Shown here piece by piece: positions 16,606 to 24,929 of a stretch of DNA of 41,834 bases. Position numbers and translations under genes: made by a program. The notes under the pieces are model-generated. The model searched no databases. It was not told the DNA's origin and saw only the letters and a list, made by a program, of their open reading frames with translations. The stretch covers positions 1 through 41,834 of the forward strand of contig NZ_JAQKGU010000016.1 in NCBI RefSeq assembly GCF_028532725.1. Reading direction: 5' to 3'. Source of the DNA: Desulfovibrio sp. Fe33. GTDB lineage: Bacteria; Desulfobacterota; Desulfovibrionia; Desulfovibrionales; Desulfovibrionaceae. How positions within the stretch are numbered: the first letter of the stretch is position 1; each line of letters starts with the position of its first letter.

Positions 16606-17759
16606 TGTCGAGAGAAGTGCCGTGCATCATGTATCATACCGTGGGCATTCCCAAGCCCGACTGGGTGTGGAGTTTCCTGACCATGCCTTTTGAAACGTTC
16701 GACAACGAGATGCGCATTCTCAAGAAGTGCGGCTACCGGACCCTTTCCAGCGCCGAATTCCTCGAATGCCACAAGACCGGCGAGTATCCCGACAAGGCCG
16801 TCTACCTGACCTTTGACGACGGATACCTCGACAACTGGGTGTTCGCCGCGCCCATTCTGGAGAAATACGGCTTTTGCGGGACGATCTTCGTCAACCCGGA
16901 CTTCGTCGATCCCTCCAGGGGGTTGCGGCCGCGCTACGACGAACGGCCCGTGGACGAACTGGAGCTTCACGGCTTCCTCAATTGGGACGAGATGCGGGAA
17001 ATGGAGCGGCGCGGGTGCATGGAAATCCAGTCGCACGCCATGACCCACACCTGGTATTTCTCCTCCCCGGAGATTGTGGACTTCCACCATCCGGGAGACG
17101 ACCACGTCTGGATGGACTGGAACGACAGGCCTGAGAAAAAGTATGCCTATCTTGGTGCGGACGCCTACAGGGGCAACTGGGGCGCGCCGGTCTATGCGCA
17201 CCGCAAATCCCTGAGTGGTCCGATGTACACTCCGGACCCGTCCGTCCGCGAAGGGCTGGTCGCCTATGCAGCGGAGCGGGGGGAGGCTTTTTTCGATGGG
17301 GCCGGTTGGCGCGAGGAGATCGGGGCCAAGGCCCGGGAGCTTCAGGCTTCGGCGGGAGAAGGCCGCATGGAGACCAACGAGGAGTATCTCGAAAGGGTCC
17401 GCTGGGAGCTTACGGAATCCAAGCGGGTCCTGGAGCGGGAGCTCGGCAGGAGCGTGGACGTGTTCTGCTGGCCGGGCGGCGGGTATTCCGACGAGGCCGA
17501 GGCCATCGCCGCGTCGTTGTACAAGGGCGTCACCGTGGGGTCGGCCAAGCGCGACCAGGGCGGTTGGGATGAGCACGGCAGCTTCAAGATCGCCCGCATC
17601 GGCGCGCAGTCGCTCTTCTTCGAGGACGGCTCCATCATTTATCCGGGCGGTTGGTACACCTGCCTGTTTCTCAGGGAATATCAAGGCGACGGCGTGGCCC
17701 GCTTCTTTCGGCAGATGTACAAGGCCGCGCTGTTGCTGAAGAGGAAAATGGCCCGCTGA
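16605..17759 (+). CDS. Second polysaccharide deacetylase-family protein, with large insertion
   Basis: A 384-residue NodB-fold protein, different from the one at 392. It has CIMYHTVG, the catalytic aspartates in LTFDDGYLDN, and the metal-binding histidines in IQSHAMTHTWYF. A roughly 100-residue insertion after the histidines (about residues 150-260, rich in Trp, Tyr and Asp, including DDHVWMDWNDRPEKK) separates them from the last conserved block VFCWPGGGYSDEA. No signal peptide is seen, so it may act in the cytoplasm on lipid-linked or nucleotide-linked amino sugar, making free amines that other enzymes of the locus can acylate. ATG 16605 overlaps the stop of the adenylating enzyme. The insertion may set acceptor specificity. 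Confidence 0.85.
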   Translation: MSREVPCIMYHTVGIPKPDWVWSFLTMPFETFDNEMRILKKCGYRTLSSAEFLECHKTGEYPDKAVYLTFDDGYLDNWVFAAPILEKYGFCGTIFVNPDFVDPSRGLRPRYDERPVDELELHGFLNWDEMREMERRGCMEIQSHAMTHTWYFSSPEIVDFHHPGDDHVWMDWNDRPEKKYAYLGADAYRGNWGAPVYAHRKSLSGPMYTPDPSVREGLVAYAAERGEAFFDGAGWREEIGAKARELQASAGEGRMETNEEYLERVRWELTESKRVLERELGRSVDVFCWPGGGYSDEAEAIAASLYKGVTVGSAKRDQGGWDEHGSFKIARIGAQSLFFEDGSIIYPGGWYTCLFLREYQGDGVARFFRQMYKAALLLKRKMAR

Positions 17760-17775
17760 CGGGCTGGAGGAATAC

Positions 17776-18369
17776 ATGAAGGCATTGATAAAGAAATCAT
17801 GCAGGGGAGCCGCGCTCGCGGTGGCATCGCCGTTCGCGCTCCTGGCGCATATCGGCAAAAAGGCCGGATCGTCGGGCATGTATCTCGGCGGGGCGCAGTT
17901 CATGAGCCTGTTGCCCGGGGGAATGGGCGAGTATATTCGCGGCGCGTATTACAGGCTGACGCTCCCCGTATTCGGCAAGCATACCCAGATTTGCATGGGA
18001 GCCGTCATCACCAAGATGGAAACGAGCGTGGGCGACTGGTGCGGAATCGGCCCGTTCACGACCGTCGGGCTGGCCGAGATTGAGGATAAGGCCGTCGTCG
18101 CGGGCGGATGCTCCATTCTTTCCGGGGGGCGGATGCATGATTTTTCCGACCCGGACAAGGGCGCGCTTGAGTCCGTGGGGGGTGTCTACAAGAAGGTGCG
18201 GATCGGGGAAAAGAGTTTTGTGGGAGACCGCAGCGTGGTCATGGCCGACATCGGCAGGCAGACCATCGTCGGTGCGGGCAGCGTGGTCGCCAAGGAGATC
18301 GGCGACCTGGTCGTGGCCGTGGGCAACCCGGCGCGCGTCATCAAGAAAAGGGAAGAGGCCGCCGACTGA
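17776..18369 (+). CDS. Left-handed beta-helix acetyltransferase (hexapeptide repeat)
   Basis: A 197-residue protein with a basic N-terminus and a short hydrophobic patch (AALAVASPFALLAHIG) that may touch the membrane, then hexapeptide coils (VGDWCGIGPFTTVGLAEIEDKAVVAGG), a loop with the likely catalytic histidine (GGRMHDFSDPD), and IGEKSFVGDRSVVMADIGRQTIVGAGSVV, closing with AVGNPARVIKK. This is the usual WecD/CysE/NodL-like acetyl-CoA-dependent plan. A strong ribosome-binding site (GGAGG, spacing about 6) precedes ATG 17776. It likely acetylates a sugar of the repeat unit; it could also be the N-acylase for the amine made by the DegT aminotransferase. Confidence 0.86.
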   Translation: MKALIKKSCRGAALAVASPFALLAHIGKKAGSSGMYLGGAQFMSLLPGGMGEYIRGAYYRLTLPVFGKHTQICMGAVITKMETSVGDWCGIGPFTTVGLAEIEDKAVVAGGCSILSGGRMHDFSDPDKGALESVGGVYKKVRIGEKSFVGDRSVVMADIGRQTIVGAGSVVAKEIGDLVVAVGNPARVIKKREEAAD

Positions 18370-18446
18370 TCGCGGCCGTTCGGTTGACGATGACGCCGCG
18401 GTTCCGGCTGGAGCGCGTTGATAGAGCAAGGAGACAGGGACGGGTT

Positions 18447-19526
18447 ATGGATATAGTGATCGCTACCGAGAAGGACAGGGCCGACTGGAACGACTTTCTC
18501 GCCCGTTGTCCGAACGGCAATTTGCGGCAGACGTTCGCCTGGGGCCGGATCAAGGCGAAAGCCGGTTGGGAGCCCATTCCCTTGATGGCGAAGGGGGGCG
18601 GAGAGGTTCGGGCGGCGATGCTGGTCCTGAAAAAAAGGCTGCCTTTGGGCTTTTCCCTGTTGTACGCCTGCCGCGGACCCGTCTTGTCCTGGGACGACGG
18701 CGAGGCCGTCCGGACGCTTTTCGATTGGGTGCGGCTCAATGCCGGGCGTCACAAGGCCATCCTGCTCAGGATAGACCCGGAGCCGGGGGACGACGCCCTG
18801 ATGGCGCGGCGGCTGGCGGACGCCGGTTTTGTTGAATTGGACGTGCCGTACACCGGCTGGAACCGGACGCGCTACGAGATACGCCTGGCCCTGAAGCCGG
18901 AAGAGTCCATCGACGAGCTGTTCAGCTCCTTTAGAAGGACGCATCGCCAGAACATCATGTCCGCAGGCAAAAAGGGCGTGACGTTGGAGATCGGCTACAA
19001 GGACGGTGATGACCGGCTGTTTTTCGACCTGATGCAGCAACTGGAATCCAACAAGCACGCGCTCTATCATAGTTTCGAATACTATTCCGGCACGATCGCG
19101 GAATTGCTGGCCGAGGGCCGGGGGGAAATCCTGAAGGCCGTGTATGAAGGCAAGGTCGTCGGCGTGCTGGTTCTTCACGTGGTGGGAGACCGGTGTTGGG
19201 CCGTGTACCAGGCCAACGATTACAACTACCGCAAGCTCATGCCGAATAAGTTCGTCCTCTGGGAGGCCATCAAGTACGCCAAGGAAAAGGGCTGCGTCTT
19301 TTTCGATATGGGGGCGACCCAGGGACGCTCATTCAATCCCGATTCAGCCCTGGACGGCTACAAGATGGCGTACCGGCCCGACGTGGTCGATTTCCCGCCG
19401 TATTACGACCTGCCGCTCAATCGCGTGCTGTACAAGTGCTTTTCGCTTTTGGAATTCAACCTCATTCCCCGCCTCTACGACATGCGGCGCAAGTGGGAAA
19501 ATACGAAGAAGAAATTCACGGCCTGA
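18447..19526 (+). CDS. FemAB-like peptidyl/aminoacyl transferase
   Basis: A 359-residue double-GNAT protein of the FemABX/MurM type. Features: NLRQTFAWGRIKAKAGWEP near the start, FSSFRRTHRQNIMSAGKKG (the substrate-binding helix seen in FemAB proteins), GVLVLHVVGDRCWAVYQAN, and FFDMGATQG in the last GNAT half. FemAB enzymes use aminoacyl-tRNA; here the acceptor may be the polysaccharide precursor or peptidoglycan. It is only distantly like the FemAB protein at 1254, so the operon is bracketed by two different members. The in-frame ATG at 18384 lacks a ribosome-binding site; ATG 18447 follows GGGACGGG and begins the conserved part. Last gene of the plus-strand run; it ends 4 bp before a convergent gene. 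Confidence 0.8.
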   Translation: MDIVIATEKDRADWNDFLARCPNGNLRQTFAWGRIKAKAGWEPIPLMAKGGGEVRAAMLVLKKRLPLGFSLLYACRGPVLSWDDGEAVRTLFDWVRLNAGRHKAILLRIDPEPGDDALMARRLADAGFVELDVPYTGWNRTRYEIRLALKPEESIDELFSSFRRTHRQNIMSAGKKGVTLEIGYKDGDDRLFFDLMQQLESNKHALYHSFEYYSGTIAELLAEGRGEILKAVYEGKVVGVLVLHVVGDRCWAVYQANDYNYRKLMPNKFVLWEAIKYAKEKGCVFFDMGATQGRSFNPDSALDGYKMAYRPDVVDFPPYYDLPLNRVLYKCFSLLEFNLIPRLYDMRRKWENTKKKFTA

Positions 19527-19530
19527 CGGG

Positions 19531-20565
19531 CTAGGGCGACAGCCAGCGCGTGTGTCTGTTCGTCCTTAGCAGCCAGGCGAGCGCCAGGGACGCGAGAGAA
19601 CAGACCAGGAACACGAAGAGCCCGAAAACGAGAGGGGGGAGCCGCAGGTAGCTTTCCAGCTTGTCGAATCGGAAGAGCCAGATGAACAGGGGATGTGAAA
19701 GGTATATGCCGAAACCGCACAGGGCGATTTTCGTAGCCGCGTTGCTGAACGCGGTACGCGTGATGCGGACATCCCTGGCTATGAAGTAGGCGGCGAGGAC
19801 CATCGGGAGTTGCTGAATGAAGCTGTATCGCATGGTGGACGTCACGAGGTCGCAATTCCCGGTGGCGGCGACGATATCCCGGGCGGAGAGGAAGTTGTAG
19901 CCGAAGCCCGCGACTCCGAGCGCGAGGAGCAGATATCTGTATTTGCCCTCGAAGGAGTGCATGAAAGTGCCGAGGTAAAAATAGAAGACGTATACGGGTA
20001 TCCTGCCGACATGGCCGAGGTCCACGAATGCCTGGCTCGCGAACAGCAGGACGCCGGACAGGAGCAGGAAAGCGCGGCTGTCGAAGATGCGGAAGTTGTT
20101 TTTCAGGATGATGATGAAAGGCGCGGCCAGGATTATCAGTATGAAGTCATACATGAACCACAGGTGGTAGTAGGACATCTTGTGCGGGACTTGGGACAGG
20201 ACGGCGGCGACCGTGTCCCAGTTCGTTTCCCAGGTCACGTTCGATGTGCCTCTGATGAAACAGAAAATGACGGACCATGCCAGGAACGGCGGCAGTATTT
20301 TCCAAGCCCGGCGCCGGTAATATGCGGGGATGTCCCTGATGGTGAACGTGCTTGGAAACAAGACCCCGCTCAGGAGAAAGAAGATGAGCACGGGCCAGCG
20401 AAGGGCCGCAAAGACCGCAAGGTGGGTCTCCCAATAGATGGCGGGGGCATTGCCGCAGGCGAACACAACGGTTTGGATGCTGTGGAGAAGGACGACGCCC
20501 GACATGCAGACGCATCTGAGCAGGTCGAGACCGGCATCCCTTTGGCGCAATGTTTTGTCGGCCAT
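19531..20565 (-). CDS. Membrane acyltransferase (acyltransferase family 3)
   Basis: A 344-residue polytopic protein with about ten helices, typical of the Acyl_transf_3/OafA-NodX family that O-acylates surface sugars from the cytoplasmic side. The family start is visible: RDAGLDLLRCVCMSGVVLLHS (the conserved R and the H of the first helix), then LIFFLLSGVLF, RRRAWKILPPFL and HLWFMYDF. ATG at 20565 (minus) is chosen over the longer reading to 20646, because AGGAGA lies directly upstream and the family start follows at once. It is convergent with the FemAB gene (4 bp apart), so it is not in the main operon and must have its own promoter in the AT-rich region near 20690-20720. Confidence 0.87.
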   Translation of the reverse strand: MADKTLRQRDAGLDLLRCVCMSGVVLLHSIQTVVFACGNAPAIYWETHLAVFAALRWPVLIFFLLSGVLFPSTFTIRDIPAYYRRRAWKILPPFLAWSVIFCFIRGTSNVTWETNWDTVAAVLSQVPHKMSYYHLWFMYDFILIILAAPFIIILKNNFRIFDSRAFLLLSGVLLFASQAFVDLGHVGRIPVYVFYFYLGTFMHSFEGKYRYLLLALGVAGFGYNFLSARDIVAATGNCDLVTSTMRYSFIQQLPMVLAAYFIARDVRITRTAFSNAATKIALCGFGIYLSHPLFIWLFRFDKLESYLRLPPLVFGLFVFLVCSLASLALAWLLRTNRHTRWLSP

Positions 20566-20869
20566 GTCGTCTCCTGTCGGGTGGGGAATCCTGCCGGTCG
20601 GGAACCGGATGAATGCGCAACGGGTTTCGACTGCCCGGGGATGCAAGGGAGCGCCTCGGCAGTCCTTCTTTTCAGCGTAAAGTTAGCATAATCGCATATG
20701 GAAAAAAATAATAAAATACATGCGGCAGGCATGACCCGCCGCATCGGCTGCAGCAACGGCTTCAATCCGGCCGATTTGACGGAAAGGCCGCGCGTTCCTT
20801 CCGCAAGACGGAGCGCGAAGTCTTGAACCGGCAGTTTGCGCCCTCGTAGGGCCAGGGAGAGTGGATATC
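20566..20869. promoter_or_regulatory. Divergent intergenic region with AT-rich core and hairpin
   Basis: A 304-bp gap between the minus-strand acyltransferase and the plus-strand asparagine-synthetase-like gene. It must hold promoters for both. The only AT-rich segment of this neighbourhood is at about 20684-20720, and next to it (20721-20743) is an imperfect inverted repeat with 9-bp arms, one mismatch and a 5-nt loop, which could be an operator. No promoter hexamers are good enough to call. A GGGAGAG precedes ATG 20870. Confidence 0.4.
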
Positions 20870-22705
20870 ATGCCTGCTTCGCTTATCGTTGGTTTGGATG
20901 AAGGGCGGCTCGGTGTCGAGCTGGACGGCAAGGCGGCCAGAGGGGCCGATCCTGCGGGACGGCTGGCATTGTCCTCGGCCTCGGGGGCGGAGTGGGCGAT
21001 CCATTCCGGTTGCAGCGACAAATGCGCCCTCGGCGGAACGCGGATATATGAGGACGACAGGTATGCGGCCTGTTACGCCGGGGCCTTGGTCGACCGCGAC
21101 GCCATCCCCTGGCGGGAAATCCTGGACGGTCTCGAAGCGGGCGACGACGGCGTGTTCAGGACGCTTCAGGCCAACCATGCCATAATGGCGTATCGCAAGG
21201 ACGAGCGCGCCGTGTACCTGGTGTCGGACAAATTCGGCCAGCATTCCCTGTTCATGGGGATGCTGGACGGCCGTTTCATCGCGTCCACGTCTATGCTCAC
21301 CTTTCTGCACGTGCTGGATTCTCCCGAGCTCGATCCGGCCTGGCTGCACGACTTTTTCTTTTTCAACTATCCCCTTGAGAGCACCACGCTGCTCAAGGGC
21401 GTGGAACGATTGGGACCCGGCCGGGTGGTGCGCGTCGATCTCTCGACCGGCGGGCGGGAGGAGCGGCGGTACGCTCCGCAGCTTGAGCGGCAACCCTCGT
21501 CAATGACCATGCGCGAGGCCCAGGCTCTCGCGTTCGAGGTCTTCAGCGACCGGTTCCCGCACTACTACGACAACATCCTGCCCGACGGGTGCGGTGTGGG
21601 CGTGACGGGCGGTTTCGACGCGCGTATCGTGGCGTCCTACATGCCGGAAGGCGTGTCCGCCCATCTCTACACCTATGGCATAGAGGGCTGCTCCGACATG
21701 GTGAACGGCAGGAAGGTGGCGGGCAAACTCGGGCTTGAGCACCACGCCTTCGCGTTCGGCTCCATGGGCGCGGAGGAATTGTGGAATTTGGCGGCCGACA
21801 CCGTCTACTACTCGGGCGGCAGTCTCAACGCCATGCGGGCCACCCTGGCCAAGGTTTACCGCCACCTGACCGGGGCCGGGCTCGGCGTCATCCTGACCGG
21901 CGTGTCCAGCGGGCATTTTTTCCGGGGCGTATTTTCGACGCCGCAGGTGCTTTCGGACGCCATCGTCAAGCTCATCCGGGACCCGGCGTACGCTCCGGAG
22001 GCTTTTTACGGCGAGCTTTTCCGGGACAGGGACGCGCTGCTCGATTCCTTCGAGGCGAAGCGCCGCCACTTGTTGGAAGGGCTCGGCTGGGCGCACATGC
22101 CAGTGGAAGAGCGGCACATGAGCTTCATGCACTATGAGCAGGCGCCCAAGTATTTCGGTGGGGAACTTGTCTTCGCCGAGAGCTTCGGCCACATGCGGTC
22201 CCCGTTCTGGGACGCCCGCATCCGGGGGCTTTCCCATGAGATTCCCCTCAGCACGCTTTACAACTCGCTCTTTCTGGGGCGCAGGACCACGCCGTGGGAA
22301 TCCAAGGCGATGCTGGGCTACATCCTTGCCCACGGCAGGCTCAGGCATCTGAATGTGGACGGGATGCCGCCTAAATATTGGGCGGCCGGAACGAAGACAG
22401 GATATTATGTCGGCAAGATCATCCACCAGGGCCCGGGCAAGCTCGCCCACAGGCTGTTCCCGAAAACCGGCGGCCACGTGCCGTTGGAGGATTGGGGCAG
22501 TTGGGTGCGGAAGGCTTTCCTGCCGAAGCTCCGGGGAACCATGGCGGACTCTCCGCTGTCCCGGTACATCGACCCGCAAAAGGCCGAAGCCATTCTCGGC
22601 GGAGACATGAACGACCCCATGACCATGCATTGGACCGGCAAGCTGCTCACCGCGTCCCTGGTCCTTGATCTTGTCGAAAGGCGGATGCCGCAATTCACGG
22701 CGTGA
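20870..22705 (+). CDS. Asparagine-synthetase-like protein with degenerate active sites
   Basis: A 611-residue protein with the two-domain plan of glutamine-dependent asparagine synthetase. The N-terminal Ntn half is recognisable by YLVSDKFGQHSLFM, but the protein begins MPASLIV, so the nucleophilic Cys at position 2 is absent. The C-terminal PP-loop half has TGGFDAR (about residues 246-252) in place of SGGxDS, and the second ATP/PPi motif reads TGVSSGHFFRG rather than the usual GxGADExxxG. It therefore probably does not make asparagine from glutamine; it may be a diverged ATP-dependent amidotransferase (as beta-lactam synthetase is) or a non-catalytic protein. ATG 20870 is spaced from GGGAGA; GTG 20861 is less likely. 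It is convergent with a QueC-like PP-loop gene. Confidence 0.75.
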   Translation: MPASLIVGLDEGRLGVELDGKAARGADPAGRLALSSASGAEWAIHSGCSDKCALGGTRIYEDDRYAACYAGALVDRDAIPWREILDGLEAGDDGVFRTLQANHAIMAYRKDERAVYLVSDKFGQHSLFMGMLDGRFIASTSMLTFLHVLDSPELDPAWLHDFFFFNYPLESTTLLKGVERLGPGRVVRVDLSTGGREERRYAPQLERQPSSMTMREAQALAFEVFSDRFPHYYDNILPDGCGVGVTGGFDARIVASYMPEGVSAHLYTYGIEGCSDMVNGRKVAGKLGLEHHAFAFGSMGAEELWNLAADTVYYSGGSLNAMRATLAKVYRHLTGAGLGVILTGVSSGHFFRGVFSTPQVLSDAIVKLIRDPAYAPEAFYGELFRDRDALLDSFEAKRRHLLEGLGWAHMPVEERHMSFMHYEQAPKYFGGELVFAESFGHMRSPFWDARIRGLSHEIPLSTLYNSLFLGRRTTPWESKAMLGYILAHGRLRHLNVDGMPPKYWAAGTKTGYYVGKIIHQGPGKLAHRLFPKTGGHVPLEDWGSWVRKAFLPKLRGTMADSPLSRYIDPQKAEAILGGDMNDPMTMHWTGKLLTASLVLDLVERRMPQFTA

Positions 22706-22709
22706 CGCT

Positions 22710-23504
22710 TCAGGATGTCAGGCTGCCCTTGATCCTTTTCATCAGGTTGAAGAGGGCGGGCCACTTGCGCACATAGGGGCGCACGTCCAGGGCGGTCGCC
22801 ACCCTGTAGCAAAAACGGCCCAGGGGCGGCACACGGTGGGCCATGCCGTGGGACATGGCTATCCGGCACGGGTTGCAGGTGCCGCAGGCCTCCCCAAGGA
22901 AGTTGGGTCTGTGGCAGAACCAGGACATTTCCAGAATGTCCAGGAAGTCGTGTTGTCTCGCGATTTCCCTCATTTCCACCTTGGTCAGGGTGATGATGGG
23001 AAAAGAAAACATGCCGAATACCGCGAATTCGTGTTCATGCCCTTCACGTTGGGCCACGCGCCGCACGCCGTCTTCCCCCTCCTCGAGCAGGGTATGGACC
23101 GTCGCGTAGCATCCGACCGGCTGCCCGAAGTCGTTTTCGATGCATATTTCGGCATTCTCGATGCCGAACTGCTTGGTGGCTCTCGCGAGCCATTCGTATT
23201 GCCCCCCGAAGTGGATTTTTTTCACCAACTCTTCCGCGTGGCGGGCGAGTTCCGGGTCCGGTTTTATGTCGGTGCGGTCGTACATGACGGTGGGCAACAG
23301 GTATTGCCCGGCTTCGGGAAATCTGGCCAGGGTTTCTTTCTTGATCTTGGCCATGGCCTGTAGTTCCTGCGGCAGGGACCATCTTTCCGGGTCAAGAATG
23401 TAAATGGGCTGTACGGGACGCTTCTCGATAAGCAGCAATTGAAGCATTCTGAAGGTCGAGTCCCAGCCTCCGGTATTGAGCAGATTCGCAGGCGTTGTTT
23501 TCAT
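22710..23504 (-). CDS. QueC-like PP-loop ATPase with zinc site
   Basis: A 264-residue adenine-nucleotide alpha-hydrolase-fold protein. The PP-loop NTGGWDSTFRML is at residues 9-20. Near the C-terminus is Cys-x9-Cys-x2-Cys-x2-Cys (FCHRPNFLGEACGTCNPC), the same spacing as the zinc site of QueC, which turns a carboxylate into amide and nitrile in 7-deazaguanine synthesis. No queD/queE/queF or tgt neighbours are present, so queuosine synthesis is unlikely to be its role; QueC-like proteins are also known in other settings such as Cap9 and QatC of defence systems. Here the context is polysaccharide, next to the asparagine-synthetase-like gene. ATG at 23504 is preferred over a TTG at 23534. Confidence 0.72.
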   Translation of the reverse strand: MKTTPANLLNTGGWDSTFRMLQLLLIEKRPVQPIYILDPERWSLPQELQAMAKIKKETLARFPEAGQYLLPTVMYDRTDIKPDPELARHAEELVKKIHFGGQYEWLARATKQFGIENAEICIENDFGQPVGCYATVHTLLEEGEDGVRRVAQREGHEHEFAVFGMFSFPIITLTKVEMREIARQHDFLDILEMSWFCHRPNFLGEACGTCNPCRIAMSHGMAHRVPPLGRFCYRVATALDVRPYVRKWPALFNLMKRIKGSLTS

Positions 23505-23575
23505 CGCGTGTCCCGTCCTGTGGCGGATTGTCAAAAGGAATGGGGGCCGGAGGCCGTTCCGGTTTCCCGCTTCGT

Positions 23576-24604
23576 TTATTCGTTCGCGTATCCCTTGGGG
23601 TTTTTCGACTGCCAGTTCCAGGTGTCGCGGACCATGTCCTCTATGCCGTGGGTGGCTTCCCAGCCGAGTTCGCGCCTGGCCTTGTCCGTGGATGCGTAGT
23701 TGGCGGCCACGTCGCCCGGGCGGCGGGCCACGATCTCATAGGGGACGGGCACGTTGTTGACCCGCTCGAAGGCCTGGATCAGTTCAAGCACGCTGCATCC
23801 CTTGCCCGTGCCCAGGTTGTGGACCATGTAGCCGGGGTCCTCTTCAAGCTTGCGCAGGGCGGCGACGTGGCCGCGCGCCAGGTCCACCACGTGGATGAAG
23901 TCGCGCACGCCGGTGCCGTCCGGCGTGTCGTAATCGTCGCCGAAGACGCGGAGCTTTTCGAGCCGTCCCACGGCCACCTGGGAGATGTACGGCATGAGGT
24001 TGTTGGGGGTGTCCGACGGGTCTTCGCCGATGAGTCCCGAGGGGTGCGCGCCCACCGGGTTGAAATAGCGCAGGACGGACACGTTCCAGTCCGGCTCCGC
24101 CGTGTGGAGATCCTTGAGGATTTCCTCGATGTAGAGCTTGGTGCGCCCGTAGGGGTTGTAGGCGCAGGTCGGGGTCTCTTCGGTCAGGGGCAGCTTGTCC
24201 GACAGGCCGTAAACCGTGGCCGAGGAGCTGAAGACGATGTTTTTCGCCCTGCCCGCAGCGCTCATGACCTTGCACAGGTTGATGAGGCTGAGCAGGTTGT
24301 TTTCGTAATACATGAGCGGCTTTTCCACGGATTCGCCCACAGCCTTGTGTCCCGCGAAATGGATGGCCGCGTCGATGATCTCGGTCCGGAACAGGGCCTC
24401 TACCTCCTCAAGACGGCAGAAGTCCATGCGGTGCAACGGAATGGACCGGCCCGTTATCGCCTCGACCCGTTCCATGGCCACGGGCGAGCTGTTGCAGAAA
24501 TTGTCCGCGCAGATCACTTCGTATCCGGCGGCCAGCAATTCGATACAGGTGTGGGTGCCGATGTACCCCGCGCCTCCCGAGACCAGAACCTTCTTAATCT
24601 TCAT
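23576..24604 (-). CDS. galE: UDP-glucose 4-epimerase
   Basis: Interconverts UDP-glucose and UDP-galactose (and often the GlcNAc forms) with bound NAD. The 342-residue protein is of normal length. It has the NAD-binding glycine motif SGGAGYIGTHTCIELL, AGHKAVGES, the catalytic FSSSATVYG and YGRTK (Tyr-x3-Lys) motifs, and RYFNPVGAHPSG. Start at 24604 (minus) follows GAGGA with 8-nt spacing; the frame extends to 24649 but without similarity. It probably supplies UDP-galactose to the polysaccharide pathway as well as to general metabolism. The identification is secure. Confidence 0.96.
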   Translation of the reverse strand: MKIKKVLVSGGAGYIGTHTCIELLAAGYEVICADNFCNSSPVAMERVEAITGRSIPLHRMDFCRLEEVEALFRTEIIDAAIHFAGHKAVGESVEKPLMYYENNLLSLINLCKVMSAAGRAKNIVFSSSATVYGLSDKLPLTEETPTCAYNPYGRTKLYIEEILKDLHTAEPDWNVSVLRYFNPVGAHPSGLIGEDPSDTPNNLMPYISQVAVGRLEKLRVFGDDYDTPDGTGVRDFIHVVDLARGHVAALRKLEEDPGYMVHNLGTGKGCSVLELIQAFERVNNVPVPYEIVARRPGDVAANYASTDKARRELGWEATHGIEDMVRDTWNWQSKNPKGYANE

Positions 24605-24929
24605 GGGGAATCCTCGTGTCCTTGATCCGGTCCCTGCGGCCGGATGCATTCGTCTCTTCGGCCCGTCCAGGCCTGAAATTCCAGCGGGTATACAATCAGC
24701 AAATAGGCGGATTTTGTCCAGTCAAAATGGCGATGAAGGCATTTCGTTACGCGACGGACATGATTGTCGGAGCACTGGGGCCCCGGGCTGGACAACCCCG
24801 GCGATCCGTCTTACCCCGAAGGCAGTGCCGGGGTCAGGCCGCAAGCCGGCGGCCCGGCACTGCCTGCAAGTGTTTACTGCGGCCCGTCCCTGGCGGCCCG
24901 TTTCCCAACCTTCTGTCCGGAGAAGACAT
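24605..24929. other. Divergent intergenic region, galE / aldehyde dehydrogenase
   Basis: A 325-bp gap without a convincing gene. Short open frames cross it but lack coding character and are not called. The part near galE (24690-24735) is AT-richer and must hold the minus-strand promoter; a TTGACT hexamer occurs on the minus strand there, without a good -10 at standard spacing. The part near the dehydrogenase carries the perfect inverted repeat listed separately. Confidence 0.4.
24820..24865. promoter_or_regulatory. Perfect 13-bp inverted repeat (stem-loop) upstream of aldehyde dehydrogenase
   Basis: Arms AGGCAGTGCCGGG (24820-24832) and CCCGGCACTGCCT (24853-24865) are perfectly complementary around a 20-nt GC-rich loop that can itself pair. 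It lies 65 bp before ATG 24930, so in the leader or promoter of the dehydrogenase gene. It is not followed by a T-run, so a simple terminator is unlikely. It may be an operator, a leader stem, or a small intergenic palindrome. Confidence 0.6.

Noticed and set aside
22710..23504. True QueC of queuosine synthesis or part of a defence system
   Set aside because: No queD/E/F, tgt, or known defence partners (cyclase, QatA/B/D) nearby; only the fold and zinc site are shared.
24820..24865. Intrinsic terminator of an upstream plus-strand gene
   Set aside because: No T-run on either side and no plus-strand gene ends just before it.
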